Shown here: piece by piece, positions 27,333-35,490 of the stretch
How positions within the stretch are numbered: position 1 is the stretch's first letter
Layout of the letters: every line of letters begins with the position of its first letter
Source of the DNA: JAJKIV01 sp036274195
GTDB taxonomy: Bacteria > Gemmatimonadota > Gemmatimonadetes > Gemmatimonadales > Gemmatimonadaceae
DNA: 64,000 nucleotides
Reading direction: 5' to 3'
NCBI GenBank assembly: GCA_036274195.1
Contig: DASUGD010000190.1
Location: 38,490 to 102,489 of the forward strand
The notes under the pieces: generated by a model
The model's database searches: none
Told to the model about the DNA's origin: nothing
The model's input: the letters and a program-made list of their open reading frames with translations, nothing else
Position numbers and translations under genes: made by a program

Positions 27333-28066
27333 AGATCGACCTAACCGGACGCGTCGCGCTGGTCACCGGAAGCACCCGCGGCATCGGGCGGACGATCGCG
27401 GAGACGTTGTCGGCGTGCGGCGCTCGCGTCGCAGTCGTCGGCCGCGACGCGACGAAGGCCCAGGAGGTTGCGGCGCAGATCTCGCCGGACGCGCGCGGGT
27501 TCGGCTGCGATGTTGCCGACGTCGCCTCCGTTTCCGCCCTTGTCGCCGCGGTCGAGGAGGCCTTCGGCTCCGTCGACATCCTCGTGAACAATGCGGGCCT
27601 GACACGCGACAACATCATGCTGCGTCTCAAGGACGAGGATTGGGATGCGGTCATCAACGCGAACCTGCGGGGCGCGTTCGCCGCCACTCGCGCGGCCACT
27701 CGCGGCATGATGAAGCGCCGGTGGGGCCGCATCATCAACATCGCCAGCGTCGTTGGGCTCGTCGGTAACAAGGGCCAGTCCAACTACGCCGCGAGCAAGG
27801 CCGGACTGATCGGCCTAACAAAGGCGGTCGCAAAGGAGTTCGCCTCCAGAAACATTCTCGTCAACGCGATCGCGCCGGGCTTCATCGAGACCGACATGAC
27901 GAACGCCATGACACCGGAGGCCCGCGCCGCCCTCATGGGAAGCATTCCGCTGGAGCGTCTCGGGTCGCCGGCAGACATTGCGGCCATGGTCGCGTTCCTT
28001 GCCTCGGAACACGCCGGCTACATAACGGGTCAGGTCCTCGTCGTGGACGGGGGCATGGTGATGTAA
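27329..28066 (+). CDS. fabG: 3-oxoacyl-ACP reductase
   Basis: 245 residues from ATG 27329. This short-chain dehydrogenase has the NADPH-binding TGSTRGIG, the NNAG motif and the catalytic Ser140, Tyr153 and Lys157. It reduces 3-oxoacyl-ACP in the elongation cycle. Confidence 0.95.
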   Translation: MKIDLTGRVALVTGSTRGIGRTIAETLSACGARVAVVGRDATKAQEVAAQISPDARGFGCDVADVASVSALVAAVEEAFGSVDILVNNAGLTRDNIMLRLKDEDWDAVINANLRGAFAATRAATRGMMKRRWGRIINIASVVGLVGNKGQSNYAASKAGLIGLTKAVAKEFASRNILVNAIAPGFIETDMTNAMTPEARAALMGSIPLERLGSPADIAAMVAFLASEHAGYITGQVLVVDGGMVM

Positions 28067-28139
28067 CACTAGGCCTTGAAACTGGTTATTTTATCTTCCT
28101 TCAACATCCTTCCTATCCATCGCAAGAGGGACTCAAGTC
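28067..28139 (+). promoter_or_regulatory. AT-rich leader before acpP
   Basis: 73 bases, clearly richer in A+T than its surroundings, with TTGAAA near 28078 and a TTATTTTATC block. AAGAGGGA near 28124-28131 is a good ribosome-binding site for ATG 28140. It is the only real gap inside the fab cluster, so acpP, usually needed in excess, may have its own promoter here; I see no convincing -10 at standard spacing. Confidence 0.4.
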
Positions 28140-28379
28140 ATGGCGGACCACTCGGAGAAAGTGAAAGACATCATCGAGAAGGAGCTCGGTGTCGAGCGTG
28201 AGAAGCTCACTAACGAAGCCAGCTTCATCGATGATCTGGGTGCCGATAGCCTCGACATCGTCGAGTTGGTGATGGAGTTCGAGAAGGAGTTCAACATCGA
28301 CATTCCCGACGAGGACGCGGAAAAGCTTCGCACCGTTGGGGATGCGCTGGGCTATCTCAACGAAAAGGTCAAGGCGTGA
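28140..28379 (+). CDS. acpP: Acyl carrier protein
   Basis: 79 residues, acidic, with the phosphopantetheine attachment Ser37 in GADSLDIVELVM. It carries growing acyl chains for the Fab enzymes and donates to PlsX. It overlaps fabF by 4 bases. Confidence 0.97.
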   Translation: MADHSEKVKDIIEKELGVEREKLTNEASFIDDLGADSLDIVELVMEFEKEFNIDIPDEDAEKLRTVGDALGYLNEKVKA

Positions 28380-29623
28380 CGAAGAGAAGGGTCGTCGTCA
28401 CCGGGGTTGGTGCGCTCTCGCCGGTCGGCAACGATGTGGCGACGACCTGGCGTGCGTTGGTCGACGGGCGCTCCGGCGCCGCGCCGATCACGAAGTTCGA
28501 CGCGAGCAGCTTCCCGGTGCGATTTGCGTGTGAGGTGAAGGGTTTCGATCCATTGCAGTACATGGATCGCAAGGAAGCAAAACGCGCCGATGGCTACACG
28601 CAGTACGCCCTGGCGGCCGCGGTGCAGGCAATGCAGGACGCTGCGTTTCCCGCCGGTAACGGCTACGATCCCGACGCGACCGGCGTGATCCTCGGCAGCG
28701 GGATCGGCGGGTTGAAGAGCTTCGAGGAGCAGCACGACGTCTACCGCGAGCGCGGACCCGGGAAGATCTCGCCGTTCTTCATCCCGATGTTCATCGCCGA
28801 CATCGCGGCCGGCATCGTCTCGATGCGCTTCAACGCGAAGGGTCCGAACTACGCCACGGTGTCCGCCTGCGCGACGAGCGCGCACGCCATCGGCGATGCG
28901 TTCCGCGCGATAGCGTACGGCGACGCGGACGTCATGATCACGGGAGGCTCCGAGGCCACGGTCACCCCGATGGCCATCGGCGGCTTCGCGAACATGCAGG
29001 CGCTGTCCGAGCGCAACGACTCCCCGGAAACCGCGTCGCGCCCCTTCGACGCCACCCGCGATGGGTTCGTGATGGGCGAGGGTTCGGCGGTCGTGATCCT
29101 GGAGGAGCTCGAGCACGCGAAGCGGCGCGGCGCAAGGATCTACGCCGAGATCGTCGGGTATGGCGCCACCGGGGATGCGTACCACATCACCCAGCCCGCG
29201 CCCGATGGCGAGGGCGCGCAGCGCGCGATGCGGCGGGCCATCAAGGACGCCGGGATCTCTCCGTCCGACGTCAGCTACGTCAACGCGCACGGAACCTCGA
29301 CGCCCGCGAACGACTTCAACGAGACGCGAGCGATCAAGGCCGTCTTTGGCGACCACGCGAAGAAGCTCAACGTCAGCTCCACGAAGTCGGCGACAGGGCA
29401 CATGCTCGGCGCCGCCGGCGCACTGGAATTCGTCGTCAGCTCCCTCGTCGTCCGCGAGGGCGTCATCCCGCCGACGATCAACTACCAGAACCCGGATCCG
29501 GAGTGCGACCTCGACTACACGCCTAACAAGGCGACGCACCGTGAGGTCGAGGTTGCCCTGAGCAACAGCTTCGGGTTCGGCGGGCACAACGTAGCGCTCG
29601 CCGTCCGAAAGTACCGGGAGTGA
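28376..29623 (+). CDS. fabF: 3-oxoacyl-ACP synthase II
   Basis: 415 residues from GTG 28376. The elongating condensing enzyme has Cys165 (SACATSAHAIG), His305 (NAHGTSTPAND) and His342 (ATGHMLGAAG), the Cys-His-His set of KAS I/II. Last gene of the fab cluster. Confidence 0.95.
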   Translation: MTKRRVVVTGVGALSPVGNDVATTWRALVDGRSGAAPITKFDASSFPVRFACEVKGFDPLQYMDRKEAKRADGYTQYALAAAVQAMQDAAFPAGNGYDPDATGVILGSGIGGLKSFEEQHDVYRERGPGKISPFFIPMFIADIAAGIVSMRFNAKGPNYATVSACATSAHAIGDAFRAIAYGDADVMITGGSEATVTPMAIGGFANMQALSERNDSPETASRPFDATRDGFVMGEGSAVVILEELEHAKRRGARIYAEIVGYGATGDAYHITQPAPDGEGAQRAMRRAIKDAGISPSDVSYVNAHGTSTPANDFNETRAIKAVFGDHAKKLNVSSTKSATGHMLGAAGALEFVVSSLVVREGVIPPTINYQNPDPECDLDYTPNKATHREVEVALSNSFGFGGHNVALAVRKYRE

Positions 29624-29630
29624 TCCGGGC

Positions 29631-30812
29631 GTGACCGCGCGCACTTCGATCGACCTGCCGCTGAATCGCCTGTCGGACCCGGCGCTCCGCCCCATTGCCG
29701 AGAAGCTTGCGGCTGGCCAGCGGCTCGATGATGCCGACGGCCTGACGCTGTATCAGTCGCCCGACCTGTTAGGCGTCGGCGCGCTGGCGGATGCGGTGAA
29801 TCGCGCGAAGCACGGCAACGTCGTGACCTTCGCCGCGAACCAGCACATCAACCCCACGAACGTCTGCATCCTGCGCAAGACCTGCGTCTTCTGCGGCTAT
29901 GCACGGTTGCCCAAGGAAGACGGCGCGTACCGGTATACGCTCGAGCAGGTCCTCGCCGAGGCCGAGCCGGCTCGCAACGGCTTGACCAGAGAGTTCCACA
30001 TCGTCGGTGGGCTCGACATGAAGGCGGGGCTCGAGTACTACACGACGATGTTCCGCGCCCTCAAGCGCGAATTTCCGCACGTCCACATCAAGGCGCTCAC
30101 GGCCGTCGAGATCGCGCACATCGCGCGCATCGAGAAGATGTCGTGGGAGAACGTGCTGGTAGCGCTGCGCGACGCAGGCCTGGACACGATGCCCGGCGGC
30201 GGTGCCGAGACTTTCAGCGCCGCCGTTCGCGAGCAGATCGCGGACAAGAAGCTTGGCGGTGCCGAGTACATCGACGTCCATCGCACGGCGCATCGGCTCG
30301 GGATCCGCACCAACTGCACGATGCTGTATGGCCACGTGGAGACCCACGCCGATCGCGTCGCGCACCTGCGCATGCTCCGCGACCTGCAGGACGAAACCGG
30401 TGGCTTCCTCGCCTACATACCGCTCGCATATCACCCAGACGACAACGAGCTGGGTGTCCAACTGAACCGGAAAGGCACGGCGAGCACGGGGTTTGACGAC
30501 CTCCGTATGCTCGCCGTCGGTCGCCTGTACCTGGACAACATCCAGCACATCAAGACGCACTGGATCATGGTCACGCCGTTCCTCTCGCAGACGTCGCTGT
30601 CATTCGGCGTCAACGACATGGAAGGCACGGTCGTCCGCGAAAAGATCTATCACGCGGTCGGCGCGCACACGCCGCAGGCCATGACGCTCGCCGAGATTCT
30701 CAAGCTGATTCGCGGCGCGAAGAAAATTCCGGCGGAGCGCGATTCGTTCTACAACATTCTGCGCACCTTTCCGGGGCAGGCTGCCGACGTGGCCGCCGTC
30801 GAGGCGGCCTGA
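29631..30812 (+). CDS. mqnE: Aminofutalosine synthase (radical SAM), menaquinone pathway
   Basis: 393 residues from GTG 29631. It joins the MqnA product to SAM to give 6-amino-6-deoxyfutalosine. FAANQHINPTNVC leads into the cluster-binding motif, and FHIVGGLDMKAGLEYY and HIKALTAVEIAHIARIEK match MqnE rather than MqnC. Odd point: the cluster cysteines read CILRKTCVFC, spacing CX5CX2C rather than CX3CX2C. It is followed immediately by mqnA and mqnC, which supports the assignment; CofH-type enzymes are the main alternative. Confidence 0.88.
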   Translation: MTARTSIDLPLNRLSDPALRPIAEKLAAGQRLDDADGLTLYQSPDLLGVGALADAVNRAKHGNVVTFAANQHINPTNVCILRKTCVFCGYARLPKEDGAYRYTLEQVLAEAEPARNGLTREFHIVGGLDMKAGLEYYTTMFRALKREFPHVHIKALTAVEIAHIARIEKMSWENVLVALRDAGLDTMPGGGAETFSAAVREQIADKKLGGAEYIDVHRTAHRLGIRTNCTMLYGHVETHADRVAHLRMLRDLQDETGGFLAYIPLAYHPDDNELGVQLNRKGTASTGFDDLRMLAVGRLYLDNIQHIKTHWIMVTPFLSQTSLSFGVNDMEGTVVREKIYHAVGAHTPQAMTLAEILKLIRGAKKIPAERDSFYNILRTFPGQAADVAAVEAA

Positions 30813-30813
30813 C

Positions 30814-31677
30814 GTGCGCGTCGGCCGAATTCCGTACGTCAACTGCTACCCGGTCTACGGCGCGATCGACCGCGGCGTCGTCCCGCTCGGCGGTACGATC
30901 ATCACCGGCGTACCAAGCGCCCTGAACCGCCGCATGGCCGAAGGAGCGCTCGATATCAGTGTCGTCTCCGCCGTGGAGTATGCGCGCGACGCGCGGCGGT
31001 ACCTCCTGCTTCCCGATCTCGCGATCTCCTGCGACGGGCCCGTGCGCAGCGTCATGCTGTTCTCGCGCGCCCCCGCCGAGGCGCTCGACGGCCAGCGCGT
31101 CATCGTGAGCAAGAGCTCCATGACGAGCGTCGCGCTCCTCGAGCTCCTGTTCGAGAACGTCTGGCATGCCCGTCCGGAATTCGTGGCCGGCGACGCGGAG
31201 ATGTCGGACATCGCGTCGTTCGACCGCGAACCCCACCAGGCGCGACTGGTGATCGGCGACGCCGCACTCGTACTCCGCGGTGAGGCGCGTCCGCACGTCC
31301 TCGACTCGAGTCACGTCTCGGGCCTGCCGTCGTATCCGTTCGCCTACGACCTCGGGGAAGTCTGGAAGTGGTGGACGGGCCTGCCGTTCGTGTTCGCCGT
31401 CTGGGTCGCACAGCGTACCGCGCCGGTGGCTGAGGCGTTAGGCATCCACGCCAGCCTGATCACGTCGCGAAACTGGGGCCTGGAGCACCTTCCCGTGCTG
31501 GCTGCGCAAGCGTCGGAAGCAACCGGCGTGTCCGAGCCCGTCTGCCTCGAGTACCTCTCCGGCCTCGACTACGGCCTGTCGTACGAGCACCTGGCGGGCC
31601 TCACCGAATTCTTCCGCCGCCTGGTCGCGGCCGGTCGCGTACCTAACGGGACTCTGGCATTCTTGCCGGCCGCCTAG
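30814..31677 (+). CDS. mqnA: Chorismate dehydratase
   Basis: 287 residues from GTG 30814. It has the solute-binding-protein-like fold of MqnA: MRVGRIPYVNCYPVYGAID at the N-terminus, the Ser/Thr-rich KSSMTSVALLELL loop, and IGDAALV. It converts chorismate to 3-enolpyruvylbenzoate, the first step of the futalosine route. A dispersed motif lies at 31436. Confidence 0.93.
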   Translation: MRVGRIPYVNCYPVYGAIDRGVVPLGGTIITGVPSALNRRMAEGALDISVVSAVEYARDARRYLLLPDLAISCDGPVRSVMLFSRAPAEALDGQRVIVSKSSMTSVALLELLFENVWHARPEFVAGDAEMSDIASFDREPHQARLVIGDAALVLRGEARPHVLDSSHVSGLPSYPFAYDLGEVWKWWTGLPFVFAVWVAQRTAPVAEALGIHASLITSRNWGLEHLPVLAAQASEATGVSEPVCLEYLSGLDYGLSYEHLAGLTEFFRRLVAAGRVPNGTLAFLPAA

Positions 31678-31694
31678 GTGTGCGGGCCAGCGCC

Positions 31695-31721
31695 GAGTCC
31701 CAGTCCCTAGTCCCAGTCCCG
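31695..31721. repeat. Half heptad-repeat block (AGTCCC units) before mqnC
   Basis: Four AGTCCC units with 0-1 base spacers directly precede the ATG of mqnC. They resemble one arm of the GGGAAC/GGGAAT elements with GGGACT units; no inverted partner arm is seen. They replace the expected Shine-Dalgarno region. Confidence 0.6.
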
Positions 31722-32756
31722 ATGAACGACGTTCTGGACTTCTACACCAACGCTCCGCTCCTCGAGTTGGGCGCCGAAGCGAATCGGATGCGCCTCGAGC
31801 GCCATCCCGACGGGATCGTCACGTTCATCGTCGACCGGAACATCAACTACACGAACGTGTGTGTCGCCGACTGCGGCTTCTGCGCGTTCTACCGGCGACC
31901 GAAGCACGGGGAAGGCTACACCCTCTCGTTCGAGCAGATCGGCCAGAAGATCGATGAGACCAAGGCGCTCGGCGGGGTCCAGATCCTCATCCAGGGCGGG
32001 CACAACCCGTACATCCCGTTCGAGTGGTACCTCGACCTCCTGCGCTACATCAAGACCTATCACCCGATTCACATCCACGGCTTCAGCCCGAGCGAGGTCG
32101 ACTTCTTCGCAAAGGTGTTCCGCATGGACGCGGTGGACGTCATCCGCGAGCTCCGCAAGGCCGGGCTCGACTCTATCCCGGGGGGCGGTGGCGAGATCCT
32201 CGTGCAGCGCGTCCGCGATATCGTCGCGCCGAAAAAGGCTGGCGCCGACCGCTGGCTCGAGATCATGGAGCTCGCGCACAAAGAGGGCATGAAGACCTCG
32301 GTGACGATGATGTACGGCATCGGCGAGACCCTGGCCGAACGCATCGAGCATCTGCAGCGCGTGCGTGATCTCCAGTCGCGCACCGGTGGGTTCACGGCGT
32401 TCATCTGCTGGCCCCTGCAGCCCGAGAACACGCCGACGATGTCGCACATGCCGCGCACCGACGCCGTGGACTACCTTCGCACCGTCGCCATCGCGCGCAT
32501 TGTCCTCGACAATGTGCCGAACTTGCAATCCAGCTGGGTGACCATGGGCATGAAGGTCGGCCAGCTCGCGCTGACCTTCGGGTGCAACGATTTCGGGTCG
32601 CTCATGATCGAGGAAAACGTCGTCTCGGCCGCCAACACGACTCACCGCACGACGATCGAGGAGCTCGAGCGGCTGATTGTGGACGCCGGGTTCATTCCCC
32701 GGCGCAGGCGCCAGGACTATACGATCCTTCCGGCGCCAGCCGGAGCCGCAGCGTGA
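31722..32756 (+). CDS. mqnC: Cyclic dehypoxanthine futalosine synthase (radical SAM)
   Basis: 344 residues from ATG 31722. The in-frame GTG at 31680 would only translate the repeat block, so it was not chosen. The radical SAM motif CVADCGFCAF has normal CX3CX2C spacing; GEGYTLSFEQI, IQGGHNP and HGFSPSEVDFF are MqnC signatures. It spirocyclises dehypoxanthine futalosine. mqnB and mqnD are not in the window. Its stop overlaps the ispF start (TGATG). Confidence 0.93.
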   Translation: MNDVLDFYTNAPLLELGAEANRMRLERHPDGIVTFIVDRNINYTNVCVADCGFCAFYRRPKHGEGYTLSFEQIGQKIDETKALGGVQILIQGGHNPYIPFEWYLDLLRYIKTYHPIHIHGFSPSEVDFFAKVFRMDAVDVIRELRKAGLDSIPGGGGEILVQRVRDIVAPKKAGADRWLEIMELAHKEGMKTSVTMMYGIGETLAERIEHLQRVRDLQSRTGGFTAFICWPLQPENTPTMSHMPRTDAVDYLRTVAIARIVLDNVPNLQSSWVTMGMKVGQLALTFGCNDFGSLMIEENVVSAANTTHRTTIEELERLIVDAGFIPRRRRQDYTILPAPAGAAA

Positions 32757-33319
32757 TGGGCACCGGGAACCGCGAACGGGGAACAGAAGCGCCTCTCGGA
32801 GACACGGTTCCCAGTTCCCGGTTCCTCGTTCACGGTTTTCGTGTCGGAATCGGCTACGATTCCCACCGCTTCGGCCCCGGCACCGAGATGATCCTCGGCG
32901 GCTGCCGGATTCCGTGTGACCGTCGCCTCGTCGGCCACTCCGACGGTGACGCCGTCGCACACGCGCTGACCGACGCCGTGCTCGGCGCCGCCGGTGCTGG
33001 AGACATCGGGGAAATGTTCGCCGACACCGACCAGCGCAATCGCGGCCGAGACTCGATCGAGATGCTTCGGGCCGCCGTCGACCGGGTCCGAGCGCTCGGC
33101 TGGACGGTGCAGAACGCCGACATCACGGTCGTCGCCGAGCAGCCTCGGATCGGTCCCTACCGAGCCGACATGTGCGCCACCCTCGCGTCCGCGTTAGGCA
33201 TCGACGCCACCGCCGTCAGCATCAAGGGCAAATCGAACGAGGGCATGGGCTGGATCGGCCGCTCGGAGGGGCTGGCCTGCATGGCCGTCGCGTCGCTCGC
33301 CCCCGTGGGCCGTCCGTAG
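32756..33319 (+). CDS. ispF: 2-C-methyl-D-erythritol 2,4-cyclodiphosphate synthase with repeat-encoded N-terminus
   Basis: 187 residues against a usual 155-160. The conserved protein begins at FRVGIGYDSHRFG (residue 28); Asp35 and His37 are metal ligands, and LGGCRIPCDRRLVGHSDGDAVAH and IKGKSNEGMGWIG complete the fold. Residues 1-27 are translated from the heptad-repeat element at 32758-32838. No ATG, GTG or TTG lies in frame between the repeat and the core, so the only usable start is ATG 32756, before the repeat. The enzyme makes MEcPP for isoprenoids, including the menaquinone side chain. Confidence 0.93.
   Translation: MGTGNRERGTEAPLGDTVPSSRFLVHGFRVGIGYDSHRFGPGTEMILGGCRIPCDRRLVGHSDGDAVAHALTDAVLGAAGAGDIGEMFADTDQRNRGRDSIEMLRAAVDRVRALGWTVQNADITVVAEQPRIGPYRADMCATLASALGIDATAVSIKGKSNEGMGWIGRSEGLACMAVASLAPVGRP
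32758..32838. repeat. Heptad-repeat element forming the ispF N-terminus
   Basis: Left arm with GGGAAC/CGAAC-type units to about 32784, spacer GAAGCGCCTCTCGGAGAC, right arm with GTTCCC units at about 32804-32836. The arms are imperfect reverse complements. Read as protein it gives GTGNRERGTEAPL and VPSSRFLVHG. Confidence 0.85.
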
Positions 33320-33335
33320 AGCGAGCTGGCCTGGC

Positions 33336-33944
33336 GTGAACAGCGTCCTCGCCTGGCTCGCATCACTCCCTCCGGCGACGCTCTCCATCATCCTGGCGCT
33401 TGTCTCGGCAATGGAGAACTTCCTCCCGCCCATCCCTGCCGACGTGATCGTCGCGTTCGGCAGCTTCCTCGCCGCGCGCGCAAATCGATCGCCGGTACCA
33501 ACCATCATCGCGGTCGTCGTCGGTAACGTCGGCGGCGCGTTGGCGATGCTCGCGCTTGGCCGACGATTCGGCGCCGAATGGATCCACCGCCACCTGAAAC
33601 GGGTGATGGGAGAAGGCGCCGAGCAGCGCGTGCAGCACTGGTACAATCAGTACGGGCTGCCTGCGCTGTTCGTGAGCCGATTTCTTCCAGGCGTCCGCGC
33701 CGTCGTTCCGCCGCTTGCCGGCGCGATGCGTGTTCCGCTCGGTGGCGCCGTCGCCGCCATCGCCATCGCGTCGGCCATCTGGTACACGGTGCTCGCACTC
33801 ATCGCCTATCGACTTGGCGCGGAGTGGGAGCGCATCATGGATGCCATCAAGCGTTTCGAGACGGTCGCGGCGATCGTTGCCGGAGCGATCGTCGTGGTGG
33901 CCCTCGTCGTGTGGTACGTGCTGCGTCGCCGGAGGCGGGCGTGA
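33336..33944 (+). CDS. DedA/SNARE-associated family membrane protein
   Basis: 202 residues from GTG 33336. The ENFLPPIPADVIVAFGSFLA and FVSRFLPGVRAVVPPLAGAMR segments are typical of DedA proteins, some of which flip undecaprenyl phosphate or phospholipid. A C-terminal helix ends in a basic tail (RRRRRA). It overlaps the recombinase gene by 4 bases. Confidence 0.88.
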   Translation: MNSVLAWLASLPPATLSIILALVSAMENFLPPIPADVIVAFGSFLAARANRSPVPTIIAVVVGNVGGALAMLALGRRFGAEWIHRHLKRVMGEGAEQRVQHWYNQYGLPALFVSRFLPGVRAVVPPLAGAMRVPLGGAVAAIAIASAIWYTVLALIAYRLGAEWERIMDAIKRFETVAAIVAGAIVVVALVVWYVLRRRRRA

Positions 33945-34861
33945 GCGACTCGGATCCAGCCGCACTGGCCGCACGCAAATTCCTGCTCGAGAGGTTCAAC
34001 GACTTTCTGACGCTCGAGCAGGGCACCTCTCCGCGCACGGACGAGGCCTACGGGCGCGACCTCGCGCGATTTGCTGCGTACGCGATGTCACGCGGCGCGG
34101 CCGCGCCGCCGGATGTCACCGCACGCATGTTGCGCGAATACGTCTACCATCTCAAGGATCTCGGGCTCGCCCCCGCGTCGATTCGACGCAACGTCTCGTC
34201 GCTGCGGACCTATTTCAAGTTCCTGCTCGGCGAGGGCCATGTCACGCTGGACCCCAGCGAGCGACTCGAGTCGCCCAAGCGCTGGCGGACGCTGCCCGAG
34301 GTGCTGAGCGTTGCGGAGGTCGAAAGGCTCCTGGCGGCGCCCACGCTCGATGACCCGCTCGTGTTTCGTGACCGGGCGCTCCTCGAGCTCGCGTACGGCG
34401 CCGGGCTGCGAGTCTCGGAGTGGATCTCGATTGCCGTGCGCGACCTCATGTTCGACGAGGGTCTGGTCCGCGTTTTCGGAAAGGGCAGCAAGGAGCGGCT
34501 CGTCCCGATTGGGCGCCGCGCCATTGGCGCGCTCGCATCGTACGTTCGGGAGTTGAGACCGCGCCTCGAACGCGGGGAAGGACGCGGAGTGCTTTTTCTG
34601 AGTGCGCGCGGGCAGCCGCTGACCCGAATGGGGGCATGGAAGATCCTGCAGAAATACGTCACGCGCGCCGGGATCGACAAGCACGTGTCACCGCACACGC
34701 TCCGACACTCGTTCGCCACCCACCTGCTGGAAGGCGGGGCTGACCTGCGCGCGGTCCAGGAAATGCTTGGGCATGCGGACATTTCCACCACGCAGATCTA
34801 CACTCACGTCGACCGCGAGTATCTTCGGACGGTACACCGTCAGTATCATCCCCGCGCGTAA
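33941..34861 (+). CDS. xerD: Tyrosine recombinase XerC/XerD
   Basis: 306 residues from GTG 33941, with GGAGG at 33931-33935 as ribosome-binding site. The N-terminal SAM-like core-binding domain (FLLERFNDFLTLEQGTSPRT) precedes the catalytic domain with Arg157, Lys181, His252, Arg255, His278 and Tyr287, all in place. Length and the absence of mobile-element features fit the housekeeping dimer-resolution enzyme; XerC versus XerD cannot be decided here. Confidence 0.88.
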   Translation: MSDSDPAALAARKFLLERFNDFLTLEQGTSPRTDEAYGRDLARFAAYAMSRGAAAPPDVTARMLREYVYHLKDLGLAPASIRRNVSSLRTYFKFLLGEGHVTLDPSERLESPKRWRTLPEVLSVAEVERLLAAPTLDDPLVFRDRALLELAYGAGLRVSEWISIAVRDLMFDEGLVRVFGKGSKERLVPIGRRAIGALASYVRELRPRLERGEGRGVLFLSARGQPLTRMGAWKILQKYVTRAGIDKHVSPHTLRHSFATHLLEGGADLRAVQEMLGHADISTTQIYTHVDREYLRTVHRQYHPRA

Positions 34862-34914
34862 CCACCCACCGCCTGCGTCTCGCATCTCGGCCGCCGGCGG
34901 CAACGGCCCGGCCA

Positions 34915-35490
34915 ATGCTCCTCGTCATCGACAACTACGATTCGTTCACCTATAACCTCGTCCAGTACCTGGGCGAGTTGGGCGCTGACGTCACGGTGCG
35001 CCGGAACGACGCGGTATCACTCGACGAGGTGGGCACGCTCGCGCCGACCGCGATCGTCATTTCGCCCGGCCCGTGCGCACCGGACCAGGCCGGCGTGAGT
35101 GTGCCGCTGATTCAGCGCTGGGGCGCCACCATTCCCACGTTAGGCGTGTGCCTTGGCCACCAGGCGATCGGCGCGGCCTACGGCGGGCGCATCGTCCGCG
35201 CGCGCCGCGTTATGCACGGCAAGTGTTCGACGGTCCGGCATGACGCCACAGGCCTGTTCCGCGGATTGCCCAACCCGCTTCCCGTCATGCGATACCACTC
35301 GCTCGTCGTCGAGCGCGAGTCGCTGCCGGACGACCTCGAGATTCTCGCGGTCGCGACGGATGACGCCGCGGAGGTGCACGCGATGCGCCATCGCCACCAT
35401 CCGGTCTGGGGCGTCCAGTTTCATCCCGAGTCGATCCTGACGACCGGCGGGAAGACAATCCTCCAGAACTTTCTCGCGCTCGCCGGATGA
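34915..35490 (+). CDS. pabA: Glutamine amidotransferase, anthranilate/aminodeoxychorismate synthase component II
   Basis: 191 residues. NYDSFTYNLVQYLGELGA is the typical start; the nucleophile is Cys79 (LGVCLGHQAIG) and the His170/Glu172 pair is in VQFHPES. It delivers ammonia to TrpE or PabB. No component I gene is adjacent, so TrpG and PabA roles cannot be separated and one protein may serve both. It overlaps the next gene by ATGA. Confidence 0.88.
   Translation: MLLVIDNYDSFTYNLVQYLGELGADVTVRRNDAVSLDEVGTLAPTAIVISPGPCAPDQAGVSVPLIQRWGATIPTLGVCLGHQAIGAAYGGRIVRARRVMHGKCSTVRHDATGLFRGLPNPLPVMRYHSLVVERESLPDDLEILAVATDDAAEVHAMRHRHHPVWGVQFHPESILTTGGKTILQNFLALAG

Noticed and set aside
33941..34861. 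Integrase of a mobile island
   Set aside because: No tRNA, att-like repeats or cargo genes adjoin it; size and motifs fit housekeeping XerC/D.
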